From Planctomycetota bacterium (lineage in GTDB: Bacteria; Planctomycetota; Phycisphaerae; Sedimentisphaerales; Anaerobacaceae): a DNA stretch of 6,028 bases. This document shows, piece by piece, positions 1 to 6,028 of this stretch (position 1 is the stretch's first letter; every line of letters begins with the position of its first letter). The stretch covers positions 1 to 6,028 of the forward strand of contig JAGLTN010000204.1 in NCBI GenBank assembly GCA_023135255.1, in the 5' to 3' direction. Position numbers and translations under genes: made by a program. The notes under the pieces were generated by a model, which worked only from the letters and a program-made list of their open reading frames with translations, did not search any database and was not told the origin of the DNA.

Positions 1-1
1 A

Positions 2-694
2 TCTAAGGCTGCATTGAAAGGCCTTTCTCGTGCTATTAGTGTTTACTCGGGCAAGAAGATCATCAAGGCTAACACACCGGGGCAGATGAAATATATCGAT
101 GCGATGTTGAGAAAGGATTTGACTTTTTGCACGGGCCCAGCCGGCACTGGAAAGACTTACCTTGCTGTTGCGGTTGCCGTTTCGATGTTAAAAAATAAGC
201 AGGTCAGGAGGATAGTTCTTGCAAGACCGGCAGTCGAGGCAGGCGAAAAGCTTGGATTTTTACCAGGAGATCTGAAAGCTAAGGTTAATCCATATTTAAG
301 GCCTTTATTTGACGCACTGGGTGATATGATGAGTTTTACCCAGATGAAAAAATTTATTGAGCTTGATATTATTGAGATCATTCCTCTTGCATTTATGAGA
401 GGCAGGACGCTGAATGATTCGGTTATAATTTGTGATGAAGCCCAGAATACGTTACCATTGCAGATGTTGATGGTATTGACCAGGCTTGGTAATGGTTCTA
501 AAATGATAATTACCGGCGATATTACTCAGAGCGACCTTGAAAAAGAACAAAAAAGCGGTCTGGTTGATGCGATAGAGACGCTTAAAAGGATAAAGGGCAT
601 TGGGTGTGTTGAATTAAGCCAGCAGGATATAGTGCGTCATAAGCTGGTTCAAAATATTGTACGGGCGTATAAGAAAAAAGCTAAGGATAAATAA
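2..694 (+). CDS. phoH: PhoH family ATPase (YbeZ/PhoH-like), 5' end cut off by the window
   Basis: Cytoplasmic P-loop ATPase of the PhoH/YbeZ family, related to the ATPase part of superfamily 1 helicases and linked, with YbeY, to RNA and ribosome metabolism. The frame is open to the window edge, so the gene starts upstream. The TTG at base 14 is the first possible start codon in the window and is unlikely to be the true start, because family members are usually a little over 300 residues and about 100 N-terminal residues are missing here. Counting from that TTG, Walker A is GPAGTGKT at 41-48, Walker B ends in DEAQN at 141-145, a sensor-like ITGD lies at 166-169, and the family's conserved [12 protein letters not shown] is at 205-216. 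A basic tail (KKKAKDK) ends the protein. It is the first visible gene of a tight + strand cluster and lies 22 bases before the HD protein. Family assignment is secure; the physiological substrate is not known from sequence. Confidence 0.96.
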   Translation, partial: SKAALKGLSRAISVYSGKKIIKANTPGQMKYIDAMLRKDLTFCTGPAGTGKTYLAVAVAVSMLKNKQVRRIVLARPAVEAGEKLGFLPGDLKAKVNPYLRPLFDALGDMMSFTQMKKFIELDIIEIIPLAFMRGRTLNDSVIICDEAQNTLPLQMLMVLTRLGNGSKMIITGDITQSDLEKEQKSGLVDAIETLKRIKGIGCVELSQQDIVRHKLVQNIVRAYKKKAKDK

Positions 695-716
695 TTTTTT
701 AATGTCAGGATAAAAA

Positions 717-2225
717 ATGCGTTTTTCAAGGAAAACAAATCCGAGACGTGACCAACTGCATAAGAGTATGGAAGCAGATAAATTTTTGAAGATCAGCCAG
801 TTCATTACGGTTGATTTTCTCATATCTATGCTTATTGCAATTTCTTTTGTTGTGCTTTGTGTTCTTATTTTATCTTTTGAATTTATCGACAAAAGAAGTT
901 ACTCCCAAATGTTCCCTCTTGTGGTTATAGTCACAGAAGTTACTGTTGCAATGTCGCTTTATATATTTTACTACCAAAAGCGTGTCACTAAGAACCACGC
1001 CAGGGCATTAGCTATGAGCGGTTTGTTTTTGATGCTCATCGCAGTAACTAAGTTTGGTGTTTTAATGACAAATCGAGAAGCCTGGGCGGTTGGGTCAGCG
1101 GTAGCGGCAGCTATTATTCTTACTATTTGTTATGACCAGCGTTTTGCGATAAGTATGAGCATGTTTTATTGTTTTATAGGTTTTCTGGCAGTAGGTGTTG
1201 ATGCTCAGGTAAAGGTATTTTTTACAATGCTGGCAGGTGCAATAACGTGTTGTTTTTTACTGAGAGAAATACGCACAAGGATGAAAATGCTTGAGGTGAC
1301 AGCTGTGGCGATATTTGTCGTGTTTGTAACCTCATTTTCGCTCAACTTTCTTGTTGGTGCTAATAAGACATCGGATATTTTCATCAATGTCGGTTATAAC
1401 GGATTGGCGGTTTTTCTGGTGGGCTTTCTGGTTCAGGGATTTTTGCCGGTTATCGAAAAGGTATTCAGAATAGCGACATCGATGACGTTGCTTGCTTATA
1501 GTGATGCTAACCAGGAATTGTTGAAAAGGCTTGCGATGGAGGCACCGGGGACGTTCAGCCACAGTCTTCTGGTAGGTTCAATCGCCGAAGCAGCAGCAGA
1601 AAGCATTAACCGCAACGGGCTGTTATGCAGAGTTGGTGCCTATTACCATGATATCGGTAAAATTAATAAGCCTACGTATTTTGTTGAAAATGAGATGGGC
1701 CAAAACAATCGCCATAAAGAGCTTGCGCCGACAATGAGCCAGCTGATAATTGTTGGTCACGTCAAAGACGGCATTGAGATGGCTAAAGAATATAAATTAC
1801 CGGCGGTTTTAAGACAGTTTATAGAGACCCATCACGGCACCACTTTGATAGAATATTTTTACAATGAAGCTAAAAAACAGCATGATGAAAAGCAGGGGCC
1901 TTTGCTTGAAAGCGAGTTTAGATATGCCGGACCCAAACCCAGAACAAAAGAAGCTGCTATTGTGATGATCGCTGATGCTATTGAAGGGGCGGCAAGGTCT
2001 TTGGCAGAAATAACACCGACAAAAATTGAAACGGTTGTTCATAATATAGCTATGAAACGACTGCAGGATGGTCAGTTTGATGAGTGTGATCTTACTTTGT
2101 GTGAGCTTAGTAAGATAGAAGCGGCGCTGTCTAAGGCTTTGGCGGGGCATTATCATGGCAGGATCGCTTATCCTCAGCGGGTAGATACACCTGAATGGGA
2201 ATCTAAAAACGGTCAGGGACAATGA
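717..2225 (+). CDS. pgpH: Membrane HD-domain phosphodiesterase, PgpH/YqfF (7TM-HD) class, without the large ectodomain
   Basis: Probable integral membrane phosphodiesterase; characterised PgpH members hydrolyse cyclic di-AMP to pApA. It has 502 residues. The N-terminal 250 residues hold about eight hydrophobic segments (roughly 31-53, 66-86, 97-116, 122-138, 143-161, 165-182, 192-213 and 224-245). The cytoplasmic HD domain follows, from about 260 to 480. All expected metal ligands are visible: H282 in GTFSHS, H311-D312 in HDIGK, H348, H372-H373 in THHGT and D420 in IADAIEG. The spacing of the first four matches PgpH, so the enzyme should be active. Family members are usually near 700 residues or more, with a large extracytoplasmic domain between the first and second membrane segments; here only about a dozen residues (54-65) lie there. 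The ATG at 717 has AGGA at 707-710 six bases upstream; the next ATG, at 768, has a poorer site. Substrate is inferred from the family, and no cyclase gene is in the window. Confidence 0.93.
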   Translation: MRFSRKTNPRRDQLHKSMEADKFLKISQFITVDFLISMLIAISFVVLCVLILSFEFIDKRSYSQMFPLVVIVTEVTVAMSLYIFYYQKRVTKNHARALAMSGLFLMLIAVTKFGVLMTNREAWAVGSAVAAAIILTICYDQRFAISMSMFYCFIGFLAVGVDAQVKVFFTMLAGAITCCFLLREIRTRMKMLEVTAVAIFVVFVTSFSLNFLVGANKTSDIFINVGYNGLAVFLVGFLVQGFLPVIEKVFRIATSMTLLAYSDANQELLKRLAMEAPGTFSHSLLVGSIAEAAAESINRNGLLCRVGAYYHDIGKINKPTYFVENEMGQNNRHKELAPTMSQLIIVGHVKDGIEMAKEYKLPAVLRQFIETHHGTTLIEYFYNEAKKQHDEKQGPLLESEFRYAGPKPRTKEAAIVMIADAIEGAARSLAEITPTKIETVVHNIAMKRLQDGQFDECDLTLCELSKIEAALSKALAGHYHGRIAYPQRVDTPEWESKNGQGQ

Positions 2226-2228
2226 TTT

Positions 2229-2699
2229 ATGGATAGTCATGAGCCGCAGGAGATACAAGTCAATATAGAGCAGGAATTTACAGGTGTGGATTATGAGCCG
2301 ACCCAATTCCGGCAGATCATAAAAGATGTTTCTGCCGAATTCGGCGTCGATTCGGCTTCGATAAATATATTGGTAGTGGGAGATGAAAAGATAGTCGAGG
2401 TCAATAAGCAGTTTCTTAACAAAGACGGCATCACTGATGTTATAAGTTTCGATCTTTCCGACGATAAATGCGATGTCAGGCTTTTTGATATTGTTGTTAA
2501 CGCTGAAAGAGCGATACGTCAGGCCCAAAAAAGAGGCATTGACAGTAAAGCCGAATTAGCTCTTTACATTATTCACGGTCTGTTGCATAATCTTGGTTTT
2601 GACGATATGGCTGAAGAAGATGCTGCCAAAATGCACCAGATGGAAGATAAGATACTGACGAAGTACGGCTTTGGAAAAGTTTATCATGCAGATATTTGA
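2229..2699 (+). CDS. ybeY: YbeY-type putative endoribonuclease / rRNA maturation factor with altered metal site
   Basis: Homologue of YbeY (UPF0054), a small cytoplasmic metal-dependent endoribonuclease involved in 16S rRNA 3'-end maturation and 70S ribosome quality control in E. coli. The 156 residues match the usual family length. Residues 44-76 carry the typical core strand and the TDVISF segment (69-74). The metal motif is HGLLHNLGFDD at 116-126: H116 and H120 are kept, but the third zinc His of the canonical HGxLHLxGxDH is Asp126. The position of the conserved Arg before the TDVISF segment (Arg59 in E. coli) is Leu63. The ATG at 2229 lies 3 bases after the upstream stop, with AGGGA at 2215-2219 nine bases before it, inside the end of the HD gene, so translation is probably coupled. 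Placement after phoH is the classical neighbourhood. Identity is well supported; whether it binds zinc in the usual way is open. Confidence 0.94.
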   Translation: MDSHEPQEIQVNIEQEFTGVDYEPTQFRQIIKDVSAEFGVDSASINILVVGDEKIVEVNKQFLNKDGITDVISFDLSDDKCDVRLFDIVVNAERAIRQAQKRGIDSKAELALYIIHGLLHNLGFDDMAEEDAAKMHQMEDKILTKYGFGKVYHADI

Positions 2700-2733
2700 A
2701 AGTTTAATAAAGCATTTGAAATTATATTTGATT

Positions 2734-2750
2734 GGAAAGGGAATTAGGTG
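2734..2750 (+). promoter_or_regulatory. Ribosome binding site and GTG start of the CBS/CorC-like gene
   Basis: A purine-rich Shine-Dalgarno stretch, GGAAAGGG at 2734-2741, lies six bases before the GTG at 2748. No in-frame ATG lies nearby upstream, and the GTG puts the first hydrophobic segment at the very N terminus, as expected for the family. This supports GTG as the real start. The 48-base gap before this gene is the largest in the cluster; I see no convincing promoter or terminator in it. Confidence 0.7.
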
Positions 2751-4037
2751 AGTCCGCTTGGTTGGATTTTATGTTTGGTGTTTATCTTTACGATGGGGGC
2801 GATGTTTTTCGCTGTAAGCACCATTTCTTTGAGGGTATTTTCGCATGTGAAGCTTTTAGAAGCGTTCAAGTCTATCGGCAGGGAAAAAACAGCTGAGAAA
2901 TTGATAGATAATTGCGAAAAGCTTATTCTGGTCAGTTCGTTTTATAGAATGTTTTTCAGCGTTTGCAGCTGGACTGTGGTGTTGGTCGGGATCGAGATAA
3001 TCCGCCCTGGAAATTTGACAGTCCAGGAATACATCTGGGCTTTTGTATGTTGCGTTGTAATCTTCATGATCTTTGTAATTACTATCCCCAATGCCTGGGC
3101 AAAATATTCCAGCGAAAAAATACTGAGCAGAACTTACAATATATTAATGTTTTTTATATTGATAGCCTGGCCTGTCACTTATTTATCCGGTTTGTCTGAC
3201 TTGCTGGTCAGAAGGCTTGCTGGTGTCGTTGAAACTACGCCTGAAGAAGAGCATGAGGAAAGGCAGGAAGAATTTCTCAGCGGTCTGGAGATGAGGAAGA
3301 ACGAGGGGGTTGTGGATGAGGAAGAGCAGGAGATGATAGAGAATGTTCTTGAACTTAGCGAAACCGCTGCTGACGAAATAATGACACCAAGAACCGACGT
3401 TGTTGCTATTGAGGTTAACTCGGATTTGGATACGGTACTTGATGCTGTCATCAAGGCTGGTCATTCGAGGGTTCCCGTTTATAAAGAAAATATAGATAAT
3501 ATTGTTGGTGTGGTCTACGCTAAGGATATGCTTACCGAAATTGGTAAAGATAAAGCGGAATTCAGGCTTAAAGATAAATTACGAGATGCTTACTTCGTTC
3601 CGGAGACAAAGCTTTTGAGGGTGCTGCTTCACGAATTTCAGAATCAGAAACTTCACATGGCAGTTGTGCTGGATGAATATGGCGGCACCGCTGGTATTGT
3701 TACGCTTGAGGATATTCTCGAAGAGCTTGTCGGTGAGATAACAGATGAATATGAGAATGTACCGGCTAAGAAGATTAGGAAAATAAATGAGCAGACGATA
3801 GAGGTTGATGCCAGGGTTTATATTGATGATCTGAACGATGAATTTGATATAAAGCTGCCTGAAGAAGAAGATTATGACACGGTAGGCGGCTTTGTGTTCT
3901 CACATCTGGGATATATTCCCAAGGCTTTAGAGACGTTCGAATATGAAAACCTGAAATTCACCATATCTGCTGCCGAGGCGAGGAAAGTAAAACGTATCAG
4001 AATTGAAAAGTTGCGGAAGAGCGAAGATGCTGACTAA
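2748..4037 (+). CDS. DUF21-CBS-CorC_HlyC membrane protein (hemolysin/CorC/YbeX-like)
   Basis: Membrane protein of the CorC/HlyC/CNNM superfamily, whose members are linked to magnesium, cobalt or polyamine export and are often misnamed hemolysins. It has 429 residues, normal length. Order: a DUF21-like membrane domain with hydrophobic segments at about 5-29, 58-82, 95-113 and 130-150; an acidic linker (about 162-195, rich in Glu); a CBS pair at about 211-265 (starting IMTPRTDVVAI) and 280-335 (including VVLDEYGGTAGIVTLEDILEE, split 307-327); and a C-terminal CorC_HlyC domain at about 345-422 with EEDYDTVGGFV at 373-383. The CBS and CorC parts are textbook, but DUF21 is divergent: the usual FSAxE is FAVST at 21-25, the usual GN in the second helix region is replaced around Y66-R67, and the usual GExxPK reads VITIPN at 110-115. 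It follows ybeY as ybeX does in E. coli and overlaps recO. Family is sure; transport activity and ion are not. Confidence 0.9.
   Translation: MSPLGWILCLVFIFTMGAMFFAVSTISLRVFSHVKLLEAFKSIGREKTAEKLIDNCEKLILVSSFYRMFFSVCSWTVVLVGIEIIRPGNLTVQEYIWAFVCCVVIFMIFVITIPNAWAKYSSEKILSRTYNILMFFILIAWPVTYLSGLSDLLVRRLAGVVETTPEEEHEERQEEFLSGLEMRKNEGVVDEEEQEMIENVLELSETAADEIMTPRTDVVAIEVNSDLDTVLDAVIKAGHSRVPVYKENIDNIVGVVYAKDMLTEIGKDKAEFRLKDKLRDAYFVPETKLLRVLLHEFQNQKLHMAVVLDEYGGTAGIVTLEDILEELVGEITDEYENVPAKKIRKINEQTIEVDARVYIDDLNDEFDIKLPEEEDYDTVGGFVFSHLGYIPKALETFEYENLKFTISAAEARKVKRIRIEKLRKSEDAD
4015..4029 (+). promoter_or_regulatory. Ribosome binding site that fixes the recO start
   Basis: GGAAGAG at 4015-4021 lies five bases before the ATG at 4027, inside the last codons of the CBS/CorC-like gene. 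An earlier in-frame TTG at 4003 would add eight residues (a Cys/Arg/Lys-containing tail unlike RecO N termini) and has a weaker start codon. The ATG gives a protein starting MLTKDTAICIR, the normal RecO opening. Confidence 0.75.
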
Positions 4038-4764
4038 AGATACAGCCATTTGTATTCGCTGCGTTGATTATTCCGAGACATCCCAGATCGTGACATTTTT
4101 CGCAAGGCAAAGCGGCAAAATAAGTGCGATCGCCAAAGGCTCCAAACGAGCTAAATCTTCTTTTGAGGGCGCTATAGAGATTTTTTCTTTCGGCGATATT
4201 ATGTTCCATGCTTCTCAGGAGGATAAGCTTTCGACTTTGACAGAATTTCAACAGAAAAGCGGTCTTTCGGGGCTAAGCCGAAATTACCTGTGCTATAACA
4301 GCAGCCTTTTTGCATGTGAGCTGGTGACAAATCTCGTTGATGAGCACGATCCGCATCCGCAATTGTTCGATGACTTTGTGCAGTTTTTAAAAGATGTTCA
4401 GACCGCAGCCAGTCAAAATGAAACGATCTCGCTTTTAATATATTTTCAGTTGTCACTGTTAAGAGAGATTGGTTTACAGCCGGTTTTAAATGAGTGTGCC
4501 AATTGCAAAAACAAATATGATCAAAAGTGGTTTGATGTTTATTTCAGCAATTCGGCAAATGGTATAATATGCAAGGATTGTGATATGAGCTTTCCGGATA
4601 AGGCTAAGATCACCAGGCAAGCGGCTTATTGCCTTGCAAACCTTAAAAATATCCCCAAAGCAAATGAGCAGACATTAAACCAGGTCGAAAGAATCATAAT
4701 TAATCTTTTGGCGTCTCACATGCAGAAGATGCCTAAAATGGCAAAGTATATTCTGGGCAAATGA
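4027..4764 (+). CDS. recO: DNA repair protein RecO
   Basis: Cytoplasmic recombination mediator that, with RecR (and RecF), removes SSB from single-stranded gaps, loads RecA, and can anneal complementary strands. It has 245 residues from the ATG at 4027, typical of the family. The N-terminal OB-fold occupies about residues 1-80 and opens with the recognisable pattern MLTKDTAICIR...DYSETSQIVTFF and then KGSKRAKSSFEGAIE (about 37-51), with basic residues suited to DNA binding. A helical domain follows, with a four-Cys zinc site at C157, C160, C182 and C185 (CANC ... CKDC). The start overlaps the upstream CBS gene by 11 bases in another frame, implying translational coupling. The stop is one base from the stop of convergent ruvB. 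recO close to the phoH-ybeY cluster is also seen in Firmicutes. No truncation or frameshift is visible. Confidence 0.95.
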   Translation: MLTKDTAICIRCVDYSETSQIVTFFARQSGKISAIAKGSKRAKSSFEGAIEIFSFGDIMFHASQEDKLSTLTEFQQKSGLSGLSRNYLCYNSSLFACELVTNLVDEHDPHPQLFDDFVQFLKDVQTAASQNETISLLIYFQLSLLREIGLQPVLNECANCKNKYDQKWFDVYFSNSANGIICKDCDMSFPDKAKITRQAAYCLANLKNIPKANEQTLNQVERIIINLLASHMQKMPKMAKYILGK

Positions 4765-4765
4765 T

Positions 4766-5815
4766 TTAAATGTCTTCGGACTCTTCGAAAAAAGAAACTT
4801 CGCTGTCTTTTTTCTTTTTCAATTTTAAACCAAGATGATCGCAGGCTGCTGGTGTGATTTCTCTGCCTCTTTTGGTTCTTCTTAAAAAACCTATTTGCAG
4901 CAGGTAAGGCTCAACAACATCTTCGAGCGTGTCTCTTTCTTCGCCTAAAGTCGCTGCGATAGCGTCGATGCCGGCAGGCCCTCCGTTATAAACTTTCGCC
5001 AGTGACCGCAAAAACATTCTGTCGAGTTCATCAAGACCTAAATGGTCGATCTGTTCCATGTTGAGGGCATTTTCAACTATTTTCGGCGTAAGCACTCCCT
5101 GGTTTTTGACCTGTGCATAGTCACGAACTCTTTTCAAAAGACGGTTCGCGATTCTCGGAGTCCCTCTTGATCTGCTCCCTATCATTTCGAGTGTGTTTTC
5201 TTCGCACTTCATTTTTAAAAGATCCGCTGACCTGAAGATGATCTCTGTCAGTTCGTTGTCACTGTAAAAATCCATATGGTACAACATACCGAATCTGCTT
5301 CTAAGCGGGCTGCTTAGGAGTCCTGCTCTGGTGGTTGCGCCGATGAGTGTGAATCTTTTTAATGGAAAGTTAATGGTTTTGGCATGCAGGCCGCTATCAA
5401 CGGTGAAGTCCACTTTGAAATCTTCCATCGCCGGGTATATGAATTCTTCAACGGCGGTGCTTAGCCGATGTATTTCATCGATGAAGAGTACATCGCCTGT
5501 GGCTATGTTGCTGAGCATTCCCATTACGTCGCCTTGTTTTACCATCGCCGGGCCTGAAGATGACCTTAGAGTAGCCCCCATTTCATTGGCAACTACATTT
5601 GCCAGCGTGGTTTTGCCTAGGCCGGGCGGTCCATAAAAAAGTATGTGTTCCAGTGGCTCGGCTCTTTGCTTGGCAGCAGCCATCGCGATAATTAATTTCT
5701 CTTTTATCGAGGATTGCCCTATGCACTCGTCGAGTGACTTAGGCCTAAGCGAGGTGTTAAAGCCTTCTTCTTTGCTGTTAAGCGGCCTATTGCTGATAAC
5801 TCTGTTTACTGCCAT
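4766..5815 (-). CDS. ruvB: Holliday junction branch migration ATPase RuvB
   Basis: Hexameric AAA+ motor that, with RuvA, drives branch migration of Holliday junctions in recombination and replication fork repair. It has 349 residues, normal length. Visible parts: the SLRPKSLDECIGQ opening at 22-34; Walker A GPPGLGKT at 62-69; Walker B LFIDEIHRL at 110-118; sensor 1 GATTRAG at 159-165; the arginine finger in LRSRFG at 171-176 (R174); sensor 2 GTPRIANR at 218-225; and the C-terminal winged helix with GGPAGIDAIAATLGE at 278-292 and LQIGFLRRTKRGR at 306-318. The segment before sensor 1 reads DSGLHAKT (140-147), where many RuvBs have GxGPxARS; this is the RuvA-contacting hairpin area. The tail is Lys-rich then acidic (331-349). 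The ATG at 5815 fits family N termini and has GGAAA at 5828-5824 eight bases upstream. It follows ruvA by 15 bases and converges on recO. Confidence 0.98.
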   Translation of the reverse strand: MAVNRVISNRPLNSKEEGFNTSLRPKSLDECIGQSSIKEKLIIAMAAAKQRAEPLEHILFYGPPGLGKTTLANVVANEMGATLRSSSGPAMVKQGDVMGMLSNIATGDVLFIDEIHRLSTAVEEFIYPAMEDFKVDFTVDSGLHAKTINFPLKRFTLIGATTRAGLLSSPLRSRFGMLYHMDFYSDNELTEIIFRSADLLKMKCEENTLEMIGSRSRGTPRIANRLLKRVRDYAQVKNQGVLTPKIVENALNMEQIDHLGLDELDRMFLRSLAKVYNGGPAGIDAIAATLGEERDTLEDVVEPYLLQIGFLRRTKRGREITPAACDHLGLKLKKKKDSEVSFFEESEDI

Positions 5816-5830
5816 AACTTAAATTTCCAA

Positions 5831-6028
5831 TCAGACTTCTATTCCCTGTTTTAATCTGTAAACCAAAGGTACAAGCTCTTCTGCGGTTTTCACATCCGGA
5901 TGTTTTTTGCAGGCAATGGCGATAAGTTCCATCGACTCGTTTCTTTTCTCGCCCCAGGCAATCAAAATTTCCAGTGCCTCTGCCTGGTAAACCTTGAAGC
6001 TCGCAGCTTCTGCTGTTGTTAGATGCTG
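5831..6028 (-). CDS. ruvA: RuvA, C-terminal end only (gene continues past the window edge)
   Basis: The frame is open from the window edge to a TGA at 5833-5831, giving the last 65 codons of a gene that begins outside the window; no start codon belongs to this part. RuvA is the tetrameric Holliday-junction-binding partner of RuvB. The visible piece matches its small C-terminal helical domain III, which contacts RuvB: about residues 16-38 of the fragment read YQAEALEILIAWGEKR and then a helix, like the EAxxALxxLGxxxxEA pattern of the family, and the end contains KTAEELVPLVYRL, like the last helix. Only 15 bases separate its stop from the ruvB ATG, which is the usual ruvAB operon layout. The call rests on this weak but fitting domain similarity plus position; the diagnostic junction-binding and helix-hairpin-helix parts lie outside the window. 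Confidence 0.85.
   Translation of the reverse strand, partial: QHLTTAEAASFKVYQAEALEILIAWGEKRNESMELIAIACKKHPDVKTAEELVPLVYRLKQGIEV

Noticed and set aside
14..16. TTG at 14 as the true start of the PhoH gene
   Set aside because: The frame is open upstream to the window edge and family members have about 100 more N-terminal residues, so the gene is cut by the window, not short.
1809..2528. Long - strand open frame (239 codons) opposite the HD gene and ybeY
   Set aside because: It crosses two well-supported genes, has no recognisable domain, is rich in Ile/Phe/Arg/Ser as expected from antisense reading, and starts without a good ribosome site. It is a shadow of the + strand coding sequence.
2700..2747. 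Possible internal promoter (TTGAAA-like -35) in the 48-base gap before the CBS gene
   Set aside because: A TTGAAA occurs near 2716, but there is no -10 box at a suitable distance, only the purine-rich ribosome site. AT-rich chance match.
4003..4026. TTG at 4003 as the recO start
   Set aside because: It adds eight residues not typical of RecO, uses a weak start codon, and the ATG at 4027 has its own well-spaced ribosome site and gives the normal family N terminus.
5331..5636. + strand open frame (101 codons) opposite ruvB
   Set aside because: It lies fully inside the most conserved AAA+ part of ruvB, where codon constraint on the other strand easily keeps a frame open; no family resemblance.
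1..6028. CRISPR arrays, tRNA or rRNA genes, insertion sequences, attachment sites
   Set aside because: No spaced direct repeats, no tRNA- or rRNA-like segments, no transposase or terminal inverted repeats were seen; almost every base lies in a housekeeping coding sequence.

Overview
The window is a compact, protein-dense piece of a bacterial chromosome holding seven genes, two of them cut by the window edges. There are no RNA genes, mobile elements, CRISPR arrays or large intergenic spaces; the longest non-coding gap is 48 bases. Base composition is moderately AT-rich. The gene order and protein style (a PgpH-type HD protein next to YbeY, a CBS/CorC-like membrane protein and RecO, and a RuvB with a non-canonical hairpin segment) suggest a deep-branching Gram-negative-type lineage. 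My best guess is Planctomycetes, class Phycisphaerae, but this rests on general resemblance and not on a database search.

Layout. On the + strand, bases 2-4764 form one run of five closely spaced genes, most likely an operon: a PhoH-family ATPase (5' end missing), a multi-spanning membrane HD phosphodiesterase of the PgpH/YqfF class, the endoribonuclease-like YbeY, a DUF21-CBS-CorC_HlyC membrane protein, and the recombination mediator RecO. Gaps are 22, 3 and 48 bases, and RecO overlaps its upstream neighbour by 11 bases. On the - strand, ruvB (4766-5815) follows ruvA (only its last 65 codons are in the window) after 15 bases. The two transcription units meet tail to tail with a single base between the recO and ruvB stop codons.

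How the genes fit together. phoH-ybeY-CBS resembles the ybeZ-ybeY-ybeX cluster of proteobacteria, linked to rRNA maturation and ribosome quality. phoH-HD-ybeY with recO downstream resembles the Firmicutes phoH-yqfF-ybeY-...-recO order. This window combines both. RecO (RecA loading in gap repair) and RuvAB (Holliday-junction branch migration) act at successive stages of homologous recombination and lie next to each other on opposite strands.

This is mainly housekeeping DNA and I see no new defence or mobile system. The points most worth a second look are molecular: the HD phosphodiesterase lacks the large extracytoplasmic domain normal for its family; YbeY has Asp in place of the third zinc-binding His and Leu at the usual conserved Arg; and the CBS protein has lost the acidic and basic residues of the DUF21 transport signature.
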